Shown here one piece after another: positions 6,714 through 12,532 of a stretch of DNA of 13,118 bases. The stretch spans positions 1-13,118 of the forward strand of contig JAZNHR010000048.1 of assembly GCA_045577075.1 (NCBI GenBank). Reading direction: 5' to 3'. The notes below the pieces were generated by a model that was not told the DNA's origin, ran no database searches, and saw nothing but the letters and a program-made list of their open reading frames with translations. A program made the translations under genes and the position numbers. The stretch is from SIG447 sp045577075. GTDB taxonomy: Bacteria > Bacillota > Clostridia > UMGS1883 > UMGS1540. Positions within the stretch are counted from its first letter, which is position 1. Each line of letters opens with the position of its first letter.

Positions 6714-7984
6714 TTTGCTTCTCTCCTTTCAATCGCACCGCCGAGTGCGGAAAAGTGCTCCCAGAATTTTGGGTAGGATTTATTTACGGCTTCGGCACCC
6801 TTTACGAAAACCGAGGACGTGCAAAGCGTGGATGCGACGGCGGCAGACATGGCAATTCTATGGTCGCCTGCGCTATCTACTGTGCCGCCGGAAAGGGGCG
6901 TGCCGCCAATTATTGTGAGACCATCCTCGTGCTTTGTAATGTTTGCCCCGAGGGCGGAAAGCATTTCAAAAACCGTTTGCAGGCGGTCGCTTTCTTTGAT
7001 TTTCAGCCGTTTTGCGCCATAAATTCGCGTTTTGCCTTCGGCTGCACACGCCGCGACCGCAAGGATGGGCACAAGGTCGGGGATTTGGGAAGCATCAATT
7101 TCGATGCCGCCCATTTTATTTTTTGAGACGGAAACTGCAGTCTCGCTTTCTTCCACCTTTGCACCAAAGGTGCGGAGAAGATGTACGATTTCTTTATCTC
7201 CCTGTAAGGAAAGGGGATTTAGGCCTTCGCAGGTAATGCCTTCTCCCATACTGCCGGCAACGAGCCAAAAGGCGGCGTTCGACCAATCTCCTTCGACCTC
7301 GAGGGGTGCGTTTTCCGAAAGAGATGGGCGCTGAAGGCCGGGAATCTTGTATGTACTGTTTTGGAAGGTAAAGGAAATACCAAACGTGCGAATGGCATCC
7401 TCCGTCATGGCAATATACTGTGCCGATTCCAGCTCTTCCGTAAGATAGAGGGTGCTGTCACCGGAAAGAAGGGGCAGGGCAAACAGCATGCCGCTGATAT
7501 ACTGGGAGGAAATGTTTCCGGGAAGCGTATAGGCACCGCTTTTTAGCTTGCCGCCGCAGGAAAGAGTTGTTTCGTCCGCCCAGGCAAGGGTCATACCGCC
7601 CTTTTCCAGCTCTTCCCAAAGGGGTGAGAGAGGACGGGAAGGCAGTCTCCCCGAAAGTTTTAGCTTTGCCCGGCACCCGAGGGCACCAATAACGGGAAGC
7701 AGAAACCGAAGGGTGGAGCCGCTTTCGCCGCAGTCAAGAACGGCATCGCAAGGCACTTTCGTAATGGGCAAAACTGAAAAGCCCTCATCTGTTTTTTGTA
7801 TGTCTGCCCCGAGGGCGTTTAAACACCGGACGGTCGCGTCAATATCCTGTGAGGATTCGCCGATTACAAGACGGCTTGGGTTTTTTGAAAGTGCCGCGCA
7901 AATCAAAAGCCGGTGTGCCCGGGATTTAGAGGCTATAATTTTTATGGTGCCCCGAAGCGAGCGGGGCGTAATGGCAATTTCCAT
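6710..7984 (-). CDS. aroA: 3-phosphoshikimate 1-carboxyvinyltransferase (EPSP synthase)
   Basis: Transfers enolpyruvate from PEP to shikimate-3-phosphate. It has 424 residues, the usual length. Motifs: SKSRAHR (19-25) for phosphate binding, DCGESGSTLRFL (84-95) forming the PEP/glyphosate loop, SGRLPSRPL (111-119), SSQYISGMLFALPL (159-172), GDWSNAAFW (232-240), IPDLVPILAV (301-310) with catalytic Asp303, KESDRL (330-335) with Glu331, and DHRIAMS (374-380). The loop reads G-S-T where the E. coli enzyme has G-T-A, keeping the glycine whose change gives glyphosate tolerance but with Ser after it. Glyphosate sensitivity cannot be called from this alone. It starts 10 nt after the aroB stop. Confidence 0.97.
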   Translation of the reverse strand: MEIAITPRSLRGTIKIIASKSRAHRLLICAALSKNPSRLVIGESSQDIDATVRCLNALGADIQKTDEGFSVLPITKVPCDAVLDCGESGSTLRFLLPVIGALGCRAKLKLSGRLPSRPLSPLWEELEKGGMTLAWADETTLSCGGKLKSGAYTLPGNISSQYISGMLFALPLLSGDSTLYLTEELESAQYIAMTEDAIRTFGISFTFQNSTYKIPGLQRPSLSENAPLEVEGDWSNAAFWLVAGSMGEGITCEGLNPLSLQGDKEIVHLLRTFGAKVEESETAVSVSKNKMGGIEIDASQIPDLVPILAVAACAAEGKTRIYGAKRLKIKESDRLQTVFEMLSALGANITKHEDGLTIIGGTPLSGGTVDSAGDHRIAMSAAVASTLCTSSVFVKGAEAVNKSYPKFWEHFSALGGAIERREAK

Positions 7985-7994
7985 GGGGGTCTCC

Positions 7995-9050
7995 TTATTC
8001 TATGCCGGATTTTAAAAAGGCATTTAGCTCGCTTGTGGGCTTTTTAAGAAGGGTACAGTTTCCGATTTCCGAGGGGATAACGAGGGTGAGCGCATCGCCG
8101 CTTCGCTTTTTATCGGAAAGCATGGCGGCATATAAAACGTCTGGGTCGTAGTCTGTTTTGGTTGGCAGAGCAAACGCCTCGCAAACTTCGGCAATTTCTT
8201 CAGGTACGCTCGGGGTGCAAAGGCCGTGCGCCGCGGCACTTTTTGCCATAATCACCATACCGATTGAGACGGCTCTGCCATGGGAAATACCAAACTGACT
8301 TGTTTTTTCAATCGCATGGCCAAAGGTGTGGCCGAAGTTTAAAAGCTGACGAAGCCCTGTATCAAATTCGTCTTCGTTTACGATGCGGCTTTTCATGGCG
8401 ATACATGCACATAAGACCTTTTCTCTGTCAAATTCTGTTTTGTATGCTTTTAAATGTGCAAAAAGGTCCCGGCTTCCTAAAACACCGTATTTAATGACTT
8501 CCGCGCACCCGTCCGCAAATATACTTTCGGGCAGCGTATCCAAAACAAGGGGGTCACAAAGCACCGTTTTCGGCTGATAGAAGGCACCGGCAAGATTTTT
8601 CCCGGCGCGAAGGTCAATGGCAGTTTTGCCGCCAACGGAGGAATCCACCATGGCGAGGAGGGTGGTGGGAATTTGGATAAAGGCAATGCCGCGCAAAAAC
8701 GTTGCCGCCGCAAAGCCCGCCAAATCTCCTACAACGCCGCCTCCAAGGGCAATCACAAGGTCACTTCGCGTCAGGTGATTTTCTGCCAAGAACTCTAAAA
8801 GATTGCTATAGGTTTCCACATTTTTGGAGGCCTCCCCGTTTGGAAAGACGAATTTTACCGTGCGAATTCCTTTTTCCAAAAGGGCTTTTTCCAAAACTGC
8901 GCCGTAAAGGCCATCCACAATATCGTCTGTTACAATGGCGGCATAGCCGTTTTTGCAGTAGGGAAGAATGTATTCGCCAGCAAGCCCGAGACAGCCGTTT
9001 TCCAAAATCACGTCATACGGACGGGACGCGGCAACATGAATTTTTTTCAT
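7995..9050 (-). CDS. aroB: 3-dehydroquinate synthase
   Basis: Cyclises DAHP to 3-dehydroquinate with NAD and a divalent metal, the second step of the pathway. It has 351 residues, as usual. Visible are the NAD-binding GGGVVGDLAGF (103-113), the core PTTLLAMVDSSVGGKTAID (128-146), and the metal ligands Glu184 in AEVIKYG (183-189), His241 in NFGHTFGHAIE (238-248) and His257 in SHGRAV (256-261). All catalytic features are intact. The ATG overlaps the tyrA stop by 4 nt (ATGA), implying coupled translation. Confidence 0.97.
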   Translation of the reverse strand: MKKIHVAASRPYDVILENGCLGLAGEYILPYCKNGYAAIVTDDIVDGLYGAVLEKALLEKGIRTVKFVFPNGEASKNVETYSNLLEFLAENHLTRSDLVIALGGGVVGDLAGFAAATFLRGIAFIQIPTTLLAMVDSSVGGKTAIDLRAGKNLAGAFYQPKTVLCDPLVLDTLPESIFADGCAEVIKYGVLGSRDLFAHLKAYKTEFDREKVLCACIAMKSRIVNEDEFDTGLRQLLNFGHTFGHAIEKTSQFGISHGRAVSIGMVIMAKSAAAHGLCTPSVPEEIAEVCEAFALPTKTDYDPDVLYAAMLSDKKRSGDALTLVIPSEIGNCTLLKKPTSELNAFLKSGIE

Positions 9051-9877
9051 CCGTCAATTTCTCCTTTCATGCGGCGGCCGTCCTCAAGTAGCTGCCAGAG
9101 CGTTTTTGCGTCGTCCTTCTCCATGGCGTCCCGGTACTCGCAAAGACGGTCAATGATGCCGTTTAGCTCCTCGAGAAGGAACGTCTTGTTTTCTAAAAAC
9201 AGCTCCGTCCACATATCGGGATTGAGCCACGCAACACGGGTCAAATCCTTATAGCTTCCGGCAGAAAGTCCCTTATGGTTCTTCGCGCCGGGGGATTTAA
9301 TATATGCATTGGAAACGATGTGGGCAAGCTGTGAGGTGAAGGCAATCATTTTGTCATGCTGTCCTGCATCCGTGACGGAAATCGAGCCAAAGGATAAGGG
9401 GGAGAGGGCACGTTTAATTTGGTCTAATAGTGCCATGTCGTCATAAACAGGGGGGACGATGACCATGGGCGCCCCCGCGAACATATCACTACGGCTGTAT
9501 TTAAAGCCGGAATTATGGGTGCCTGCCATGGGGTGGCCGCCTACGAAAATAAATCCGTGTTCTTTGGCAAGAGCAAAGCCCACTTCGCAAATGTCTGCTT
9601 TTGTGCCGCAAAAGTCGATGACGAACTTTCCCTTCGGAAACAGGGCGGCATGCTCGCTTAGATAGGCGATGGAGGCTTTGGGATAGAGGCAAAGGAGCAC
9701 AAGGTCACAACTTGCCAAATCTGAAGGTGAAAGCACCCCGTCTGCCGCGCCGCAAAGCATGGCATAGTCCAGCATAACTTTATCTTTATCATAGGCTAAA
9801 ACCGAATAGCCTGCTTCTTTATAGGCTCTCGCGGCGCTGCCGCCAATAAGCCCCAGACCTACAATACCAACTTGCAT
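9047..9877 (-). CDS. tyrA: Prephenate dehydrogenase (Tyr branch)
   Basis: Oxidatively decarboxylates prephenate to 4-hydroxyphenylpyruvate with NAD(P). The chosen start gives 276 residues: Rossmann loop GLGLIGGS (7-14), DFCGTK (88-93), GGHPMAGT (113-120) with catalytic His115, QHD (173-175), SQLAH (182-186) and SAGSYKDLTRVA (205-216). There is no chorismate mutase domain and no C-terminal ACT domain, so it should depend on PheA for prephenate and is probably not directly feedback-regulated through an ACT site. Two in-frame ATGs exist (9881-9883 and 9875-9877). GAGGAG at 9886-9891 is 2 nt from the first and 8 nt from the second, so the second is preferred. The longer form would add only Met-Thr. 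Confidence 0.95.
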   Translation of the reverse strand: MQVGIVGLGLIGGSAARAYKEAGYSVLAYDKDKVMLDYAMLCGAADGVLSPSDLASCDLVLLCLYPKASIAYLSEHAALFPKGKFVIDFCGTKADICEVGFALAKEHGFIFVGGHPMAGTHNSGFKYSRSDMFAGAPMVIVPPVYDDMALLDQIKRALSPLSFGSISVTDAGQHDKMIAFTSQLAHIVSNAYIKSPGAKNHKGLSAGSYKDLTRVAWLNPDMWTELFLENKTFLLEELNGIIDRLCEYRDAMEKDDAKTLWQLLEDGRRMKGEIDG

Positions 9878-9889
9878 AGTCATCGCTCC

Positions 9890-10888
9890 TCATATAATTT
9901 CGCGTACTTTTTGAATTTTGTCGGTAAGATGTGCAAAGTTTTCGGGCGTCAGGGACTGTGCGCCGTCACAAAGAGCATGGGCAGGGTCGTTATGCACTTC
10001 AATCATCAGTCCGTCCGCCCCTGCTGCGACGGATGCCATCGCCATGGGCTCCACAAGACGGGATTTACCTGTGGCGTGGCTGGGGTCTGCTATGACCGGT
10101 AGGTGAGAAAGCTCATGGAGAAGGGGGATTGCGGAAATGTCCATAGTGTTTCTCGTGTAGGTTTCGTAGGTGCGGATGCCGCGTTCGCAGAGAATAATGT
10201 TGCCGTTGCCCTCGCTCATAATGTATTCCGCACTCATTAAAAACTCCTTTAAGGTATTGGCAAGGCCGCGTTTTAAAAGAATGGTCTTATTTGTTTTGCC
10301 GAGCTCCTTTAAAAGCTCGAAGTTCTGCATATTCCGTGCGCCGACCTGAATGACGTCCACGTCCTCAAAAAGGGGCAGGTGGTTGGCGTTCATAATTTCC
10401 GTGACGATGGGCATACCCGTTTCTTTTTTCGCTTCCAATAAATACTCAATGCCGTGTGCCTTAAGACCCTGGAAATCATAGGGCGAAGTACGGGGCTTGA
10501 AAGCACCGCCGCGAAGGAGCGTCGCCCCCGCCGCCTTAACGCTTTTGGCAACAGAAATCATCTGCTCTCTTGATTCTACTGAGCAGGGGCCGGCAATAAT
10601 GGCAAAATGGCCGCCGCCGATTTTTACGCCGCCGATATCAATGACGGTATCTTCGGGATGAAAATTGCGGTTACACTGCTTAAAGGGGTCAGATACCCGC
10701 TTTACCGTTTCCACAATGGCAAGGCTGTCGAGAAGCTCCATGTCAATTTTCGATGTGTCGCCCACAAGACCCAAAACGGTATAATCCACCCCATAAGACG
10801 GGTGTACCTCCACACCCTGCTCCATAAGCCAACGGGTCAAATGGTCAATTTGTTCCTGCGAGGTATTTTTTTTAATAACAGCAATCAT
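9890..10888 (-). CDS. aroF: DAHP synthase (3-deoxy-7-phosphoheptulonate synthase), type I beta with N-terminal regulatory domain
   Basis: Condenses PEP and erythrose-4-phosphate to DAHP, the entry step of the pathway. It has 332 residues. An N-terminal ferredoxin/ACT-like domain (about 1-70) resembles the regulatory domain of the Thermotoga-type enzyme, so allosteric inhibition by Tyr or Phe is likely. The barrel carries AGPCSVES (99-106) with metal ligand Cys102, LRGGAFKPRTSPYDFQG (125-141), QVGARNMQN (181-189), LLKRG (204-208), CERGIRTYE (234-242), DPSHATG (268-274) with His271, IEVH (296-299) with Glu297, and Asp308. GGAGG sits 8 nt before this ATG. The frame stays open upstream to a GTG at 10993, but that extension would run through the leader terminator and has no ribosome binding site, so it is rejected. 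Confidence 0.97.
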   Translation of the reverse strand: MIAVIKKNTSQEQIDHLTRWLMEQGVEVHPSYGVDYTVLGLVGDTSKIDMELLDSLAIVETVKRVSDPFKQCNRNFHPEDTVIDIGGVKIGGGHFAIIAGPCSVESREQMISVAKSVKAAGATLLRGGAFKPRTSPYDFQGLKAHGIEYLLEAKKETGMPIVTEIMNANHLPLFEDVDVIQVGARNMQNFELLKELGKTNKTILLKRGLANTLKEFLMSAEYIMSEGNGNIILCERGIRTYETYTRNTMDISAIPLLHELSHLPVIADPSHATGKSRLVEPMAMASVAAGADGLMIEVHNDPAHALCDGAQSLTPENFAHLTDKIQKVREII

Positions 10889-10910
10889 GGTTTGTTCCTC
10901 CCATTCCTCT

Positions 10911-10948
10911 ATAAAATAAAAGGCTACACAGAGGATTTCTGTGTAGCC
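10911..10948 (-). terminator. Leader (attenuator) terminator of the aro operon
   Basis: On the minus-strand transcript, GGCTACACAGA (10948-10938) pairs perfectly with TCTGTGTAGCC (10932-10922) around the 5-nt loop AATCC, followed by TTTTATTTTAT. It lies inside the 5' leader, about 20 nt before the aroF ribosome binding site, between the promoter and the first gene. A functional terminator there must be conditional for the operon to be expressed. It forms the 3:4 structure of the attenuator. Confidence 0.93.
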
Positions 10949-11001
10949 GAATGTACGACTTTGCTTAAAACTGCACCGAATTGTTTGCAACACAAAAATC
11001 C
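10933..11001 (-). promoter_or_regulatory. Antiterminator pairing (region 2:3) in the aro leader
   Basis: The transcript segment GGATTTTTGTGTTGC (11001-10987) can pair with GGCTACACAGAAATCC (10948-10933): 14 of 15 aligned positions pair, one of them G-U, with one T-T mismatch. The second arm contains the whole 5' arm of the terminator plus its loop, so the two structures exclude each other. The first arm lies within the leader peptide ORF. The loop between the arms (10949-10986) is centred near the leader stop codon, so a terminating ribosome would sit in it and hinder this pairing. The pairing is read from sequence; no energy calculation was made. Confidence 0.8.
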
Positions 11002-11066
11002 TTTACTTCGCAATTTCTAAAGTAAAAGTAAAAGAAATATTCATATGCAAACGTATTCTTATGCAT
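10965..11066 (-). CDS. Phe/Tyr-rich leader peptide controlling the aro operon
   Basis: A 33-codon ORF between the operon promoter and its leader terminator. It begins M-H-K-N-T, then runs FAYEYFFYFYF (residues 6-16): nine aromatics in eleven residues, five Phe and four Tyr. Two further Phe codons are at 24 and 33, the last just before TAA. There is no Trp. GGGA (within AAAGGGA, 11074-11080) lies 7 nt upstream of the ATG, and the ATG is about 27 nt from the expected transcription start. The C-terminal half (RNCEVKDFCVANNSVQF) has no recognisable domain; its codons overlap region 2 of the antiterminator. The predicted role is as a ribosome-stalling sensor of charged tRNA-Phe and tRNA-Tyr, in the manner of enteric pheA and trp leaders, not as a functional protein. 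Other short frames here have worse or no ribosome binding sites. Confidence 0.85.
   Translation of the reverse strand: MHKNTFAYEYFFYFYFRNCEVKDFCVANNSVQF
11000..11028 (-). promoter_or_regulatory. Protector hairpin (region 1:2) over the Phe/Tyr codons
   Basis: CTTTTACTT (11028-11020), part of the Tyr/Phe codon run, can pair with AAGTAAAGG (11008-11000) in nine pairs, one of them G-U, around an 11-nt loop. It shares only the two GG bases 11000-11001 with the antiterminator arm, so it would weaken rather than fully block the 2:3 structure. A ribosome stalled on the aromatic run would melt it. This is the weakest of the three leader structures. Confidence 0.55.
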
Positions 11067-11099
11067 GGATAGGTCCCTTTCGATTCATATGATAAACCC

Positions 11100-11128
11100 A
11101 GTATACTCCCGTAAAATCTATTTGTCAA
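11100..11128 (-). promoter_or_regulatory. Sigma-A promoter of the aro operon
   Basis: Read on the minus strand, -35 TTGACA (11128-11123) and -10 TATACT (11105-11100) have a 17-bp spacer. The -35 matches consensus fully and the -10 in five of six positions. Transcription should start near 11093, giving a leader of about 205 nt before aroF. The 34 bp upstream of the -35 are A/T-tract DNA shared with the divergent promoter and could act as an UP element. Confidence 0.92.
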
Positions 11129-11162
11129 GGATTTTTTGGATATTTTTTTAATTTTTTTAGGA
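11129..11162. promoter_or_regulatory. Phased T-tracts between two divergent promoters
   Basis: Three T-runs of 6, 7 and 7 bases (11132-11137, 11143-11149, 11152-11158) have centres about one helical turn apart. They fill the 34-bp gap between the -35 boxes of the aro and foldase promoters. Such tracts usually bend DNA and can act as UP elements for both directions. The bending is inferred from sequence. Confidence 0.5.
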
Positions 11163-11191
11163 TTGACAGAAAATACATTCCATAGTATAAT
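11163..11191 (+). promoter_or_regulatory. Sigma-A promoter of the foldase gene
   Basis: TTGACA (11163-11168) and TATAAT (11186-11191) with a 17-bp spacer give a perfect housekeeping consensus. Transcription should begin near 11198, about 25 nt before the ATG at 11223, with AAAAGGAG at 11208-11215 as the ribosome binding site. Confidence 0.93.
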
Positions 11192-11222
11192 CATAAGCAA
11201 GAACTGCAAAAGGAGAAATACG

Positions 11223-12449
11223 ATGTTGAAACGAATTTTACCCGGTTTTCTTGCAGGCATTTTGCTTTTATCCTCGGCAAGTGCTGCGACCATTGAATTT
11301 ACGGTAGGGGATATGGCTTTTAATCTGGAAAAGGATGGCACCATAGAACAAAAGACGGTGGAAGCCCCGCCTTTTATCAATGATGCAGGCCGCACCATGG
11401 TGCCGGCACGCGCGATTTCCGAAGCGTTTGGCGCAGAAGTCGGTTGGGAAGAAGCCACGCGAACCGTAACCATTAAGAAGAACGAAACAGAAATCAAGCT
11501 CGTTGTAGAAAAGGATGAAGCCACGGTAAACGGCGAAACGAAAAAGCTGGACTGCGCCCCCACCATCGTGGCAGACAGAACAATGGTTCCCCTTCGCTTC
11601 ATTGGGGAATCCCTGGGATGTAATGTGGGGTATGCCGCGCTGACCAATCAGATTTTGATTGATGACACTGAGCCTGTCGTATCTTGCGGCGATGCGATTG
11701 TTTCCTTTGCGGAATTTAAGGCCCTGTATGACATTTTCTATTTAGGCAATTTAGAGGCTATTACCACGTATGGGCTGGACGAAATTTCCTACGGCCAGCT
11801 GGTGGCACAGATTACGCTGGAAGCTGCAAACGCTACTTTGCATATTATGAGCGCGTACCCGTCCGTTGTACTTACGCAGGACGAAAAGGCGGAAGTGATG
11901 CGTTCCTACGGCGAATCCCTCCCAATATTGCCGGGATTAAAAGGCCTTGCCGCAATTTTGTTTGAAAAAAACTATATTGCCGCCGGTGAGCCGGTTATCC
12001 GCACCGTTTTAGAAACGGAAGATATAAAGGCGCGGTATGCGGAAAAGTATGTTATGGCAAAGCACATTTTGGTTTCTGATGAGAAAACGGCAGAAGAAGT
12101 ATATGCAAAAGCCGTGGCAGGCGAAGATTTTGATGCACTCATCGCCCAATACGGCACTGACCCCGGCGCCTTAGAAAATCCGGACGGCTATCTCTTTACC
12201 ACCGGGGAAATGGTAGAATCGTTTGAAAAGGCAACCTTTGCCGCGGCTGTGGGCGAGATTACAAAGCCGGTAGAAAGCGAGTACGGCTATCATATTATTA
12301 AGAAATTACCCCTTCCGGCATATACGGACGAAGTCGGGCGAGAGGTGGCAATCGGCATTATCAATCAGCATATGGAAACGGTGCCTGCACCTAAGACCGT
12401 GATGGGGTTGGAAACGCTGTACGAAAAACTGGGCGTTGCAACACAGTAA
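11223..12449 (+). CDS. Secreted peptidyl-prolyl isomerase (parvulin type) with copper-amine-oxidase-N-like domain
   Basis: A 408-residue exported protein. Residues 1-21 are a signal peptide: basic start MLKR, a hydrophobic core and SSASA-A for cleavage. There is no lipobox cysteine, so it is unlike the PrsA lipoproteins. Residues about 25-148 are a copper-amine-oxidase N-terminal-like domain with two repeat-like units (RTMVPARAISEAFGAEVGW, 57-75; RTMVPLRFIGESLGCNVGY, 119-137), a common Clostridia surface module thought to bind the cell wall. Residues 155-270 are helical, SurA-like. Residues 276-363 are a parvulin domain (AKHILV at 279-284, FDALIAQYGTDPG at 303-315, GEITKPVESEYGYHIIK at 344-360). 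It probably helps fold exported proteins outside the membrane. ATG 11223 is chosen because AGGAG is 7 nt upstream and the signal peptide follows; the frame extends to 11136, but that reaches past the promoter. Confidence 0.9.
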   Translation: MLKRILPGFLAGILLLSSASAATIEFTVGDMAFNLEKDGTIEQKTVEAPPFINDAGRTMVPARAISEAFGAEVGWEEATRTVTIKKNETEIKLVVEKDEATVNGETKKLDCAPTIVADRTMVPLRFIGESLGCNVGYAALTNQILIDDTEPVVSCGDAIVSFAEFKALYDIFYLGNLEAITTYGLDEISYGQLVAQITLEAANATLHIMSAYPSVVLTQDEKAEVMRSYGESLPILPGLKGLAAILFEKNYIAAGEPVIRTVLETEDIKARYAEKYVMAKHILVSDEKTAEEVYAKAVAGEDFDALIAQYGTDPGALENPDGYLFTTGEMVESFEKATFAAAVGEITKPVESEYGYHIIKKLPLPAYTDEVGREVAIGIINQHMETVPAPKTVMGLETLYEKLGVATQ

Positions 12450-12483
12450 AAAAAGAATCCGCAGAAAAGTACGGGGTTAATAA

Positions 12484-12532
12484 GGAAATATTTTCCGCAA
12501 GATTAGAAATAGTCTTGCGGAATTTCCTTTTT
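12484..12532 (+). terminator. Intrinsic terminator after the foldase gene
   Basis: The stem TTCCGCAAGA (12493-12502) with TCTTGCGGAA (12513-12522) has a 10-nt loop and is extended after a short bulge by GGAAA (12484-12488) with TTTCC (12523-12527). Five Ts follow (12528-12532). It lies about 35 nt after the foldase stop. Its right arm overlaps the last codons of the convergent recombinase gene. Confidence 0.85.

Noticed and set aside
9878..9883. First of two tandem ATG starts for tyrA.
   Set aside because: Only 2 nt from GAGGAG, too close for initiation; the ATG 6 nt downstream has 8-nt spacing.
10889..10993. 35-codon upstream extension of aroF from a GTG at 10993.
   Set aside because: It would translate through the leader terminator and has no ribosome binding site. 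GGAGG sits 8 nt before the ATG at 10888, where the DAHP synthase domain begins.
11003..11047. Alternative leader frame with the short peptide MNISFTFTLEIAK.
   Set aside because: No ribosome binding site at its ATG and only two Phe. The overlapping frame from 11066 has a well-spaced site and nine aromatics in eleven residues.
11039..11091. Nine-base direct repeat ATTCATATG at 11039-11047 and 11083-11091.
   Set aside because: Short, partly palindromic (CATATG) and AT-rich; one copy lies in the leader codons. Not enough to call an operator pair.
11064..11093. Nine-codon frame starting at the first ATG of the leader transcript (MNRKGPIHA).
   Set aside because: It starts within a few bases of the expected transcript 5' end, has no ribosome binding site and shows no aromatic codons.
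10889..11093. T-box riboswitch in the aro leader.
   Set aside because: No T-box sequence (TGGNACCGCG type) or stem I-like motifs seen. The antiterminator is explained by pairing with the leader ORF segment instead.
11003..11647. Minus-strand frame of 214 codons opposite the foldase gene.
   Set aside because: It covers the divergent promoters and lies antisense to a convincing signal-peptide/parvulin gene; its Ser-rich translation is typical of a shadow frame.
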